Made by a program: the position numbers and the translations under genes. Positions 34,585 to 45,059 of a stretch of 64,000 nucleotides of DNA are shown here, piece by piece (position 1 is the stretch's first letter; every line of letters starts with the position of its first letter). Under the pieces are notes generated by a model. The model ran no database searches. It had not been told where the DNA came from and saw only the letters and a program-made list of their open reading frames with translations. This stretch comes from Sternotherus odoratus (taxonomy: Eukaryota > Chordata > Testudines > Kinosternidae), in NCBI GenBank assembly GCA_032164245.1, contig JAVMKO010000002.1, positions 62,281,840 to 62,345,839 of the forward strand, written 5' to 3'.

Positions 34585-35249
34585 GGCTTTGGTTACACTT
34601 ACAGGATTATAGCGCTTTTGGTTATAGCTGTACCCATACACAGCAATAGGTATAGTGCTATAACATATCCTGGCGTGGCCACATTTGCGGCACTTGCAGC
34701 GGCACAGGGAGTGGTGCATTATGGGCAGCTATCCCAGCATTCAGCTGGGTGCAACGTGCTTTTCAAACGCGGGGAGTAAGGGGGGAACGTGTAGTATGTA
34801 TACAGAGAGAGAGACCGAGGGGATTTCTACGGTTGACAGTCTGGTCAGTGGGTGTCCTTTGAAATTAGAGCCTGCCTTATAAGTTTCTCAACACACAGCT
34901 CCCTTTGTAAAACATTTGCAGTGCTTATCTGCTGAGCTAAGAGAGAAACTCTGAAAAGGTACTTCCACATTCCTCCTGCCGAGTTCAAAACAACACAGAG
35001 ACGTCAATTGCCTTAAATGGCTCGGAGGTGTGCCAGAGATCACTTATAGCGTAATGACTGTTTACACTTGCCATAACACGCTACAGTGGTAGCGCAACAG
35101 CCCTTATTCCCCGTGTGGAGGTGGTTTACCACGAGTGCTATAAACTCGGACTTATAGCGCAATATGTGCCTTGCCAGTGTGGTCGGGTACAGAGTTATAG
35201 CGCTCCTGGAGGCTTTATAGTGCTATAAAGTGCCAGTGTAACCAAGGTC
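34585..35249. mobile_element. non-autonomous DNA transposon, about 0.67 kb, family X
   Basis: The inverted ends are ggctttggttacac and gtgtaaccaaggtc, with a 3-bp duplication TGA (34582-34584 and 35250-35252). The flanking CR1 is restored when the element and one TGA are removed. It shares internal blocks with 3996-4712. No transposase frame. Confidence 0.7.
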
Positions 35250-35394
35250 TGAAGCTAGACAAATTCAGACTAGGAATAAGGTATAAATTTTCAACAGTAA
35301 GTAACTTATTATCAGAACAATTTATCAAGAGTTGTGGTGGATTCTCCATCACTGACAACAATTAAATCAAGATTGGATCCTTTTCTAAAAGATA

Positions 35395-36330
35395 AATAAG
35401 ATGATGAAGACTTTGTAGCACCTTAGAGACTAACCAGTTTATTTCAGCATAAGCTTTTGTGGGCTATGTAGGCTATAGCCCACAAAAGCTAATGCTGAAA
35501 TAGGGTGACCAGACGTCCCAATTTTATCGGGATAGTCCCGATGATCATCCTTTGGTCGGGACGCCCTTTGTCCCGATATAGGGACCTTCAGAGGCCGGCG
35601 CTAGACTCGTTCGTCACTAACCGCTCCTTTCGGGGCGGCCGCAGCACCCTCCTGCGGGCAGAAGCAGGCAGCAAACCTCACTGCCCCAGGCAGAGGCTCT
35701 CTGCCGCCGCACATGCTGCAAGGAGGGGGAAGGAGGGCTGCTTGCAGCCTGCACCGGCAGAGGGGGAGGGGCAGAGAGCCCCTGGCCGCTGCCCCCCCAA
35801 CCCGACTCTGAGTCCGGCCCCTCATCAGCCCAAGGCCCACTGCTCCCCTCCCCTCCCCCCCCCCCCCCCGGCGCATGGATGCAGCGGCCAGGACAGCTCT
35901 CTGCTGCCGCCTCACATGCTGCAGGGGCGGGGGAAGGAGGGCTGCTTGCCGCCGGACGGTGAGGAGGGTGGTTACAGAGAGCCCCCAACCGCCCTCCTCC
36001 CAACCACGCCCCGCCCCCAAACCAGCCCCTGACCCACCTGCCGGCTGCCCCCTGGCCCAGCTGAGAACAGTTCCCTGGGGTAAGCAGCTGGGGCCCTGGA
36101 TCCCCAACCCCTGCACCCAGACCCGTGGCTTCCTCACACTCTGCCCCCATGGGTCCAGTGTGTGTGTGTAGGGGGGAAGCCTGTGGCACCCTCTACTTTC
36201 CCCCCCCCCCATGTGTCCCGATATTTTTTTCTTGTCATCTGGTCACCCTATGCTGAAATAAACTGGTTAGTCTCTAAGGTGCTACAAAGTCTTCGTTTTA
36301 TTTACGGATACAGACGAACATGGCTGCTAA
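35395..36330. mobile_element. Penelope-like snap-back insertion, itself split by a hAT element
   Basis: A 12-bp target duplication (ttctaaaagata, 35383-35394 and 36331-36342) flanks it. The left arm (35395-35480) is minus; the right arm (35481-35500 and 36259-36330) is plus, ending in the terminal 'gatacagacgaacatggctgc'. The hAT element sits in the right arm at the 'tgctgaaa' site. The two arms meet directly around 35470-35480 at the hairpin, with 'gggctatgtaggctatagccc'. Confidence 0.75.
35501..36250. mobile_element. hAT-type non-autonomous element, 750 bp
   Basis: The inverted ends tagggtgaccaga and tctggtcacccta lie in a perfect 8-bp target duplication tgctgaaa (35493-35500 and 36251-36258). 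The interior is strongly GC- and CpG-rich with a poly-C run (about 35857-35869). Frames of 175-203 codons on both strands are composition artefacts. No transposase is present. Confidence 0.85.
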
Positions 36331-36455
36331 TTCTAAAAGATATGCTCAAGGAATTATCTTGGGGAAGTTCCGTGGCCTGTGCTTCACAGAAGGTTAGATT
36401 AGAATAGATGATCACAGTGATTCCTTCAGTCCTTGGTATCTACGAATCTATGGGA

Positions 36456-38499
36456 AGGTTTCCTACATTGCTGCATTATGTGTCTTTAAGATGCCCTCCT
36501 TTTGCTCTGCAATTAGAAAATGACACAAGGATTAAATCTGAGAGAAACTTGGTTTCATAAACCAGAGCCTTGAAAAGAAACCTAGAGTATGTTCAAAGTG
36601 ACTCACAAAATAACCCCAATACTATATAGGCCCACTGCTTATTTCAATGGAAATTTTGCCTGCAGGCTCAGGCTTTGTTTATAATTTTTTTTTATTGTGG
36701 TTTTTAGGTATCTTTACAAGTCTCTTTGGAAACCTACTGAATGTGCATACTCTTTGTAGTTTAATTAGGTGTAAAGAGAGGCAAATAAGCACAATCTGTT
36801 TATGCCTGCACTTAACTAGAAGTGTAGGGTCACATTTGCCTTATTTATGCACATACAACCTGTTAGCTCCATTGCAGTTACACTGATGTAACAAAGAGCA
36901 GACCTTGGCTTGTAGCATTTCAGTGGAGAGTTAGCCACTTTTAATAGACAGTTAAAATATTTTTCAAGTAATTATGTGACTATTTGCAGCTTGAGCAAAT
37001 GTTGTATATTAAACTTTGATTTGCAATTCGTATGCGTAATTTATAAAATGAAACCATTACAGACTCTAGAGCCAGCTGGTGTTGTTTTGTCTCTCTCTCT
37101 CTCTCTCTCTTTGTGGTTTTTTTCCCCTTAAATGGTTGTAGTATCTCATTGACTAAGAAAGTCTTTTTGTTATATATATTGTTTGGACTATTGTGCTGAA
37201 ATAATTTTCTGACATATACAGAATAATTTTATATGCCACATTTTACAAAATCTTACATTTCTCCTGTATGTTTGGAGGGTAGGAGAAAGCCCCTAGATTA
37301 ATTTCAGGATAATGAAACTCCCTGTAGGGAGAAGGATAAATATTTAGAGTAAAAGTATGTGAAATTAAAATACATGTAAAAGGTCTTTTTTTAAAAAGTG
37401 GTGGTGTGCATTTTTAAATCATCCCTGGCATCCATTTAAAAAGATCTGAAGAAGTTTAGTTAAAAAACCCAACCTGCTTATGTCTGGTCTTCTCTACGTT
37501 TGCAGGAAATGATCTCCCAGCTCTCACAGCTTTTCTTGTAGAGACTAGGAAGCTACTGGACTTTTACCAAAGACATTCTCCAAAATGTTCGTTTGTCATT
37601 GCACCTAAATAGGTATTAACAAAAAAACAAACCATGGGTTCATTTCTCATTTATGCTAAGGCTTCTTTATAGTGTAAAGGGAACTTAAATTGCTCGTAAA
37701 TTATTTACACCATCACATCAGGCCCTAAGTTTTGAATAGTCTGACTTGTGTGAAGTCATGAGTTCACTAGATCTCTAGTTACTAGAGAGCTTTTGAGGCT
37801 ATACAAGACCTAAATGTCTAATGTTGAAGACAGGGAAGAACACTTTTGAGGAAAAAAACCCAAATATTTATTTATTATATATCTATTATGTATTATTTAT
37901 TTATAAAAATTATTATATATTATAAATAGCAAAAAGTGCACAAACCAAATCCCTTTCCTTCACAAGTCACATTTAATGTCCTCCAGATCTGGCTCAATGC
38001 TAAGATGTGCTCTTTCCAGTTGTCAGGATAAAGTCAAGCATCCTCAATACATAGATTGGAGACCTTGTTGGATGGGAAGACTGCTTGTTGTTGAAAGAAG
38101 GAAGAATGGTAATTCAGATTGGGGCGGATATGGTCAGAGTGTTGAACGAGGTAGATTATTTTTGCAGTGATGTGTTGGATGCATTAAGGGTAGGTAAAAT
38201 GCAGGGAAGTGGTGGTCTGAATATGAAACCTGGACAAGGATACTAAACAATGGTGATGGAGAAGAATAGTCTTATTGTTGGAGACATCATAGAGGAAAAA
38301 GAGTAAGATTTGGCAACATGACTGATAAGGAAGAAGGAGCAAGAGAAGTAAAATAGAGGCACCAAGGCTGTGATGTATAAATTCCGAATCACAATTAGGA
38401 AATCTTTCCATGAGTCTCAAATATAAAGAAAAGGGTCCTGGACTCTGCTATGTCCCTCAATCAAAAATTACAGATTACTCATCCTAATGAAAGTAACAG
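36456..38499. other. single-copy AT-rich stretch
   Basis: A CT microsatellite (about 37091-37111) and an AT-rich tract (about 37865-37930) are present. No exon is evident. Confidence 0.35.
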
Positions 38500-39550
38500 A
38501 ACGCCCTAGCCATCACCTATAGCCCCCAACTAAAACCTCTCCAGTGCAGCATCAAAAATCTACCCTGAAGGGCGATCCCTCACTCTCACAGACCTTGGGA
38601 GACAGACCAGTCCTCACTTACAGACAGTCCCCCAACCTGAAGCAAATAATCACCAGCAACTACATTCCATGCAAGAAAAACACTAATCCAGGAACCAATC
38701 ACTGCAAAAAACCCTGTTGCCAACTCTATCCATATATTTATTCAAGGGATACCATCATAGGACCTAATCACATCAGCCAAACCATCAAGGGCTTGTGGCA
38801 CCTTAAAGACTAACTATAAAGTTTTGAAGCATAAGCTTTCGTGGGCTAATACCCACTTCGTTGGATGCAAGCAGTGGCATTGGCCCACGAAAGCTCATGC
38901 TTCAAAACTTTATAGTTAGTCTTTAAGGTGCCACAGGACTCTTTGTTACCTCTGCTATTCCAGACTAACACAGCTACCTCTCTGATTCTTGACATCAAGG
39001 GCTTGTTCACCTGCACATCTACCAATGTGATATATGCCATCATGTGCCAGCAATGCCCCTCTGCCATGTGCATTGGCCAAACCGGAGAGTCTCTCTGCAA
39101 AAGAATAAATGGACAGAATTGCAGAACTGGAATTAATTTGCAAAATGGACACTATCAAATTAGGCCTGAATAAAGACTGGGAGTGGATGGGTCACTACAA
39201 AAACTAATTTCCCTCTGCTGATACTCACACCTTGATTGCATTGGCCTCATTAGCACCACAAACATGATTTTCCCTCCCTTGGTATTCATCCTTCCTGTTG
39301 GGAATAGGCCACTTCCACCTTAATTGAATTGGCTCATTAGCACTGACCACCACTTAGTAAGGCAACTGCCATCTTTTCATGTGTGTGCTATGTATTTATA
39401 CCTTCCTACTGTATTTTCCACTCCGTGCATCTAATGAAGTGGGTTTTAACCCACAAAAGTTTATGTCCAAATAAATGTGTTAGTCTCTAAGGTGCCACAA
39501 GGACTTCTCGTTGCTTTTGCTGATACAGACTAACATGGCTTCCATTCTGA
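38500..39550 (+). mobile_element. Penelope-like element, 3' part with GIY-YIG remnant, split by another PLE
   Basis: The frame starting near 38544 encodes DPSLSQTLGDRPVLTYRQSPNL, shortened here to its block: GDRPVLTYRQ, then PCKKNT and cysteine-rich PCCQLYPYIYS (about 38690-38750). After the inserted PLE (38797-38992) it continues as GLFTCTSTNVIYAIMC, QQCPSAMCIGQTGESL and CKRINGQ (about 39000-39115). This matches the C-terminal PLE region: a Cys-rich zinc-finger-like motif followed by GIY-YIG endonuclease, with VIYAI in place of GIY/VYLI and CIGQTG in place of YIGETG. A 3' untranslated region follows, then the terminal repeat (39425-39547) with a decayed hammerhead-like core. The C-terminus is cut short by a stop after about 39170. 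Not functional. Confidence 0.75.
38797..38992. mobile_element. Penelope-like snap-back insertion within a PLE
   Basis: A 14-bp target duplication (catcaagggcttgt, 38783-38796 and 38993-39006) flanks it. The arms 38797-38846 and 38883-38932 are 50-bp inverted repeats with one mismatch and a 36-bp loop. The PLE end 'cagactaacacagctacc' follows. It disrupts the GIY-YIG frame of the host PLE exactly within 'TIKGLFTC'. Confidence 0.8.
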
Positions 39551-40220
39551 AAACTGTCACACTAATGATATTTATCCAAGTAAAATACAGTGAAATTCTT
39601 CTTATTCAAAATAGCCCCAATGTGGTTTTTGTTAATTCCTAGTCTCATTCACCACTGCTGCATAGTGTGGCAAAGCTTTGGCCTTCTCCCTGTGGGTACT
39701 GCACTTCCAAGTGGTTTGTGCTAGCCTCAGAGGCTCACTGTGATTAGTTAGGGGAGATAGAAAAGGAGGGAGCCCGGGCCCACCCTCTACTCCGGGCTCC
39801 AGCCCAGGGACCTTAATAGTATCAGATAAGATGGCTGACCTTTTAGGCACCAAACACAATACAATTCCCTGGGCTACTTCCCCACAGCAGTCCCCCGCTT
39901 CTTCCAACTTCTCTTCACCCTTACCTCAGGACCTCCTTCCAAACTGCTCTCTGCTCCAACACCTCCAGACTGCTCTCTGCTCCAACACCTCCAGACTGCT
40001 CTCTGCTCCAACACCTCCCAAACTCCTGACACCCACACCCACCTGACTAAATGGGAGGGTTTTTAAGTGGTTTCAGCCAGCCCCTGATTGGCTTCAGGTG
40101 TCCCAATCAGGCTAGCTGTTTCTGCTACTTTCTAGAATCTTCTTAATTGGCCCCAGGTGTCTTGATTGGCCTGGAGTAGCCTTTGTTTGGCTATCCAGGG
40201 AACAGAGACCTGCACATCCT

Positions 40221-41030
40221 ATTGAACCGCACCGAGGAAACAGCTGTACATGCTCGTGCTTCACACGTTACATCTCCTCACCCTCGCGTCCCGCCCCGTT
40301 ACCAAGTGGTGGGACTACCTACCACCGAACGAGGGTGAGCGGCCCCGGTGGGCCACCTTCTATTCCTCGCTAATTCCACGGCCCGCCGGGGATATTAGTT
40401 GGTGGCTCCTTCATGGAGCCGTGAGCACGGGCGTGTACTTGGCACGGTTCCTCCCCATGCCCGACACCTGTCCCTTTTGCGGCATGAGGGAGGACCTGGC
40501 GCACGCCTTCCTCGAGTGCGCCAGGCTGCAGCCCCTATTCCGGCTCCTCCAGAACCTCCTATTGAGGTTCTGGGTGCACTTTTCCCCACACCTTTTTCTT
40601 TTTGGACACCCCATCCGTGGCCCCACAAAGTCGCGAGACCTCCTCATCAACCTCCTCCTGGAGCTTGCCAGAGTCACCATCTATAACACCAGGAGGAGGA
40701 TGCTAGACGAGGGGGTACAGTGGGACTGTGGGGCCTACTTCAGGTCACTTATCCATTCACGCATCCGGGCGGAGTTCCACTGAACAGCGTCCACTGGCTC
40801 CCTCGACAGCTTCGCAGAGCAGTGGGCGCTGTGCGGGGTTCTCTGCTCGGTGTCCCCATCCTGTACCCTCGTTTAGAACCTATGACCATCATACACTCCC
40901 CTGCCTTTTTTCATTAGTTGTCCCCCGTATTCAGTTGGCCCCAGGTCTAGTGTCCCTCCCACCAGGCTGGGGGAGGGATTTCAGTAACGGGCGGGCTTAG
41001 GCCCACCCACCCCCCCGGGTATCCAAAAGG
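40221..41030 (+). mobile_element. 5'-truncated Tx1-like LINE, 810 bp
   Basis: A perfect 10-bp target duplication (tgcacatcct, 40211-40220 and 41031-41040) brackets it. The insert contains the last 186 codons of a LINE ORF2, then about 250 bp of 3' untranslated sequence. There is no poly-A tail. Confidence 0.75.
40226..40783 (+). CDS. C-terminal part of a Tx1-like LINE ORF2
   Basis: The frame is open without a break from 40226 to its stop at 40781-40783; its start is the truncation point, not a real initiation site. It reads WWDYLPPNEGERPRWATFYSS, shown here as its core WATFYSSLIPRPAGDISW, then LLHGAVSTGVYLARF, then a zinc-knuckle-like CPFCGMREDLAHAFLEC (Cys-X2-Cys-X7-His-X4-Cys), LFGHPIRGPTKSRDLL and a C-terminus SRIRAEFH. 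In full-length LINEs such a domain follows the reverse transcriptase and helps bind the template. The high CpG and GC content and the intact frame suggest a young insertion. The Tx1 clade is from recollection of similar proteins; another L1-related clade is possible. Confidence 0.6.
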   Translation, partial: TAPRKQLYMLVLHTLHLLTLASRPVTKWWDYLPPNEGERPRWATFYSSLIPRPAGDISWWLLHGAVSTGVYLARFLPMPDTCPFCGMREDLAHAFLECARLQPLFRLLQNLLLRFWVHFSPHLFLFGHPIRGPTKSRDLLINLLLELARVTIYNTRRRMLDEGVQWDCGAYFRSLIHSRIRAEFH

Positions 41031-41104
41031 TGCACATCCTGACACTGATATACCTGCCTTCCAGCACTCTCCTATACCCTTCTGGTCTGACTCCGTCACA
41101 ATAG

Positions 41105-41880
41105 TTACAGCATTTCTAGTGAAAACCTGAAGGAAAATGGCCCAAATAAAGGAGTCAGCTTTCTGAACCAAATCATAAATTTGCTGTAATGTGTGAGGAT
41201 TGTACAGTGTTCTAGTGAACTGGCTCACAAAACACTAGGGCTATTGTCTCTGCATGCAACAAAAAGGGCTGTTCAAAAACTCACAATGCCAAAATCTCCT
41301 AATGCCAAAAATCTGTGCTTGTCATTTTCTGTGCACTTGCCATTAAAATGTTTCATTGCTTTTCTGTTCCTGCAATTATTTATCTCTATAGAGAAGTCCT
41401 CAACTTCAGTCAATAAGATACAGCATTTTCAGTTTATTATTTTTTGGATTTTTTTTTTAATTCTCCAGTTCTATGTCTTTGTCATGTAGCTGCCTTTGTA
41501 TAAGGAGCTGCTCACTTCTGGGAGATAGTAAGTGATGATGCAGCAGGCTTTCCTAGATCAGAGATTTGCCAATGGTTACTTAGTGTTTGTGCATAAAAGG
41601 ACTACATACATCTTTACATTTTCATGCTCATTCTGATATTATTGGAATGGATTCCCTGTTTCCTAGCTTATGTAGTTGCAGTTTGCTGCCACTCTCTCAG
41701 CAGGGGAAAAACTAAATCCCTTTAGGAACTAAATCCTCCTCTTTGTCAAGCCCAGATGCAGTTGACTTTTTCTGACTTGCATAGAACTTAGCCAACCAAA
41801 ACCTGAGGTCTGAAGGAAGCTGCCACCATCATTCATTCAGCACCCTGCACCACTTCCTCAGTGAGAAGGCCTGCCTGATT
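41105..41880. other. single-copy AT-rich stretch
   Basis: No exon or clear repeat recognised. Confidence 0.35.
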
Positions 41881-41882
41881 CA

Positions 41883-42093
41883 CAGGGGGGGGATCTACGG
41901 GTTTTACCGCCTAAAGCATGGAAGTTCTGCAGCATGCCTGTGGGAGGGCCACGGTTCCCCAGCCTCGTCATCCCCACCACCAAATGCCGCCGAAGTCAGC
42001 CTGACTGCCGCCCTGACGGCGAACATTAAGCTGCCCCTGCAGTTTGCCGCCCCAGGCACGCGCTTGGAGCGCTGGTACCTGGAGCTGGCCCTG
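41883..42093. mobile_element. hAT-type MITE (caGGGGCGGC family), degraded
   Basis: The interior 'tgactgccgccctgacgg', 'tttgccgccccaggcacg' and the end 'gctggccctg' match the family at 12952 and 23796. The flanks ctgattca and gtgattga match at 6 of 8. Confidence 0.65.
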
Positions 42094-42480
42094 GTGATTG
42101 AGTGGTGGCTGTTGAGGCTGTAGGGCCTGATTATCAGATCGTCATGAAAGGAACTTGTCCTGGACCCAATGGTACTTCACATAGTGGCACTACATGGGTT
42201 CCATTGTCAAGCAAGTAGAAAAGAGCTGGATTTTCCCCTATGTGAGACTGGCTGAAATGGTTACAGCCTCACAGTAGCCTTTCCAAAGGATAATGTGCTA
42301 TAGCAGGGACCAGTAGCTAGTCCACATCTCTTCAAGAATGGCCTAGGCTAAGGACCCCATGGATTTGTGGAGCTGCTGAAATGATTTCGGGCAAGGTCCT
42401 TCCTGCCTTTTAGCAGTACTCATCTATTCTTTTGACTACATTTTTACACTCCACCGTAAAAAAAAAAAAATCCAAACAAT

Positions 42481-42578
42481 TAAGTCCTGATCCAGTACAG
42501 CGGTTTAGCATCTGCTTAAAGTTAATTGTGCTACCCGTGTGCATAAAGTTAAGCACATGCTTTAGTACTTTGCTAGAT
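42481..42578. repeat. short hairpin repeat (cctgatcc...ttaagca type)
   Basis: An imperfect palindrome: 'cctgatcc' on the left, 'agatcagtg' on the right, and inner 'tttagcatctgcttaaagtta'-type segment opposite 'taaagttaagcacatgctttag'. Only the inverted design is certain. Confidence 0.45.
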
Positions 42579-42585
42579 CAGTGCT

Positions 42586-43163
42586 TGTCACGGAGTCCCT
42601 GAGGCGATGCTCTGGAACTGCTCCCTATGAAGCCAGTCAGGATTCTGGGGGGAAGCTTCCTCTCCGTGAACAGCCTATCTCCAAGGCTAGGAGCTTCACA
42701 CTTACAGCTTCCACCTTCCTGGGTCTGACCTCGGAGCATTCAGCACTTCTGCCCCTCCGTGCACTTCCCCGACGAAGCCCACCCAAGTGGGATCCTGGGG
42801 AAGCCTGTGGGTCCTGCACCCCAGCTCCACAGTCAGACGTGACTCTCAGCCAGCCAGTAAAACAGAGGTTTATTATACAGGAACATGATCTAAAACCGAG
42901 TTTGTAGGTACCTGGACCCCTCAGTTGAATCCATTTTGGGGACCCAGGGAGGCCAGACCCTGTCTGGGCCGGCCTCCCCTTTCCCCAGCCAGCTGTAGAC
43001 TGAAACTCCTCTCCAGCCCCTCCCTGCTTTTCCTTCATCTCTTTCCCGGGCCATGAGGTGTTACCTCTTCCCTCCCCCACCTGGGGTAAAGTTATAGCCT
43101 TAGGTATGGACATCCCCACGCAACAGTCAGAGGAATCATTAAGAACAGTCCTACTCTGTCACA
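42586..43163 (-). mobile_element. solo LTR, 578 bp, minus strand
   Basis: The plus-strand ends TGTCACGGAGT...ACTCTGTCACA are near-perfect inverted repeats, and a perfect 5-bp duplication (gtgct, 42581-42585 and 43164-43168) flanks it. A minus-strand AATAAA (complement of tttatta, about 42869-42875) sets orientation. No internal genes remain, so it is a product of LTR-LTR recombination. A 5-bp TSD fits Gypsy-type or ERV elements. The 160-codon minus-strand frame is non-coding. Confidence 0.8.
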
Positions 43164-43168
43164 GTGCT

Positions 43169-44930
43169 AATCTGAGCAACATGTGTTCAATGCTTAAATA
43201 GGAGTTTTCTACTCCATTACACATGGTTGCCCGGTCGTGCATGCTCTTGCCAAGGAGTACAGTGCTGAAGGAGGACCATCAACTATTAGGTATTATAAGA
43301 ATGGCTGTTTTATCTGCTTAGTATCTTTTTGCTCAGTGTTCCCTACATTCTGGTTTCTCAGTACTATGACATCCATGCTGCACAGAACTAGCACAGACTT
43401 TGTGGAGCATCATATAGGGCCTGATTCTGTATCACTGAAAAGAACATGAGTTTTGCCATCCACTTCAATGGGAATTGGATCAGGTCAATACTCCACTATG
43501 GGAAATGGCATGTGTTAGTCATCTTTTCTAATATTCATTTTTATCATGCACTCATGGGATTGGCTCACTATCAATAAGGGCATTTGTGACTGAGGCAGTA
43601 AAATTTAACCTCTGCTAGTGAACTCAACAAGTAATAGAACTACAGCTGAATTTTATGCTAGCTCACAACCCTTATTCCCAATTTATTTTGTTTAGAGCTT
43701 CACTTGGTGTTTGGTATTGTAATGGCTTTATGCAGGAATTTAGGAAGCAAATATATTGGAGCGTTCTGATAAAATGTAATGTCCTATGTTTACTTTTCCT
43801 AGCTGATGTTAGATCTTCATGGGCTGTAATTTGTTTCAGACCTCATTAATGTGCCATATGATTTCAGGCAGTTAGTGAAATAGAGGAAGCAATGTATGAG
43901 TTAGAATGGACCGGGTTGTTATCTTTAATTCTGTAATCTGACTTCATTTTCAAAGGCTGCCAACATATCCTTGAAAACAGATGTTCCTAGAACAATAATT
44001 CTGCAGCTGTGGAAGGGAAAACCACCACATTTTCAATGAATGTTGAGTCACAGAAAATATGACATACCTGGATAGTTATTTTTAGGGTATATGGTATGGA
44101 AAACTTTTGATTAATAAATCTTTTCATTATACTAAAAATTAACCAGGGCACTGGTGATTTGTGTCAGTTCCACCCATTTCAAATGTGGTTATAGTAAAAT
44201 GGAATCGCTAGAAATGATATCTGGCATACTGCTAATGAGTTCCAAGTCAAATTTACTAAGGCCCAGATTTGAAAAGGTGTATAGATGTAGCTGCGCTAAG
44301 TATTACAGCACTTAATGGATTTAGCTGGTAAATCAGAAAGGCATTGCAATGCTGAATGCATCGATGCCTAAATACTGTTAAAACTCTGCAACTGGGTTTG
44401 TAAACCTTACCAAGTTTTTCCCCCTAGCTGTTGGCTTAACCCACAACCTGAAAAATCAATCTGAACTCTGTTCTTTAGACTTGCTCCTACAACATTCTGG
44501 AATGGTAATTTAGTTGGCAGTGTTGTTGCTGCATAAACACAAGTAGAGCTTCCCAGCTCTATTAAAATCTTTTTAGAGTAGCAACTTGTTTTGGTAAGAA
44601 AAACAACAAAATGATCATGAAAAACAGGGAACAAATATTTCCAGTAACAAGATTATAGTCTCCCACACTTTCTCTCTCTTAATCATAACTGCTCTTTAAT
44701 ACTATGGCTTCACTATGAAATGAAGCCAGACTATGAAGCTGGGACAGCAGAGATTATTGATATAATTCATAGCTCCTGTGCATTTATCTCTTGAGCAAAT
44801 TTATTTTTTAAGGCCAGTTAATTGTACCCATTATTAGTTTACAGAATCATATGTTCCCATCACTTTTACTCTCTTCCACATTCTTTCTGTTGTCATCTTA
44901 ATTTAGAATTAAATTCTAAATTAGAATAGT
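43169..44930. other. single-copy stretch with one hairpin repeat
   Basis: A hairpin of the ggcctgatt...ggatcaggtc type lies at 43417-43486. Otherwise no exon or repeat is recognised. Confidence 0.4.
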
Positions 44931-44934
44931 AAAA

Positions 44935-45050
44935 TTTTGGGGCAGGACTCACTTCTTACTGTGTATTTGCACAGTGCCTAGCACACTAAGACCTGGATGT
45001 CTATTGGGGCCTCTGCATGCTTTTAGATACAAATAGGAACTAATAACCAA
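44935..45050 (+). repeat. L2/MIR-type 3' tail
   Basis: The phrases 'ggggcaggactcac', 'tttgcacagtgcctagcacac' and 'attggggcc' are typical of the 3' part of L2/MIR-type repeats. A similar tail lies at 51070-51225. Confidence 0.5.
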
Positions 45051-45059
45051 TTTATTTGA

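Larger units (their letters stand above)
34095..36452 (+). mobile_element. old CR1 LINE 3' region carrying three further insertions
   Basis: CR1 ORF2 C-terminal residues are readable in broken frames: SENDFSVVADSQLN and CDQKG near 34150-34230; QFRCPQFKKDVGKLE near 34331-34375; KLDKFRLGIRYKFSTVSN near 35255-35300; then a 3' region ending 'acgaatctatggg' (36443-36455). It is interrupted by the 34585-35249 TIR element and by the PLE at 35395-36330, itself split by a hAT element. Removing the insertions gives a continuous CR1 segment, for example 'ggaaactga' joining 'agctagac'. Confidence 0.75.
39666..41100. mobile_element. LTR interrupted by a Tx1-like LINE
   Basis: The block starts TGTGGCAAAG and ends CCGTCACA, with a 4-bp duplication ATAG (39662-39665 and 41101-41104). 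Without the inserted LINE and one of its 10-bp duplications it measures about 605 bp, an ordinary LTR size. It contains three tandem 26-bp units (actgctctctgctccaacac..., 39943-40020). No strand could be assigned with confidence. Confidence 0.6.

Noticed and set aside
35505..36212. Frames of 175-203 codons in the GC-rich element
   Set aside because: They lie wholly inside a non-autonomous hAT element (TIR and TSD shown) and have low-complexity products.
40389..40686. Overlapping frames on both strands within the LINE insertion
   Set aside because: They are shadows of the Tx1-like ORF at 40226-40783.
42637..43119. 160-codon minus-strand frame
   Set aside because: It lies inside the solo LTR at 42586-43163 and is not conserved protein-like.
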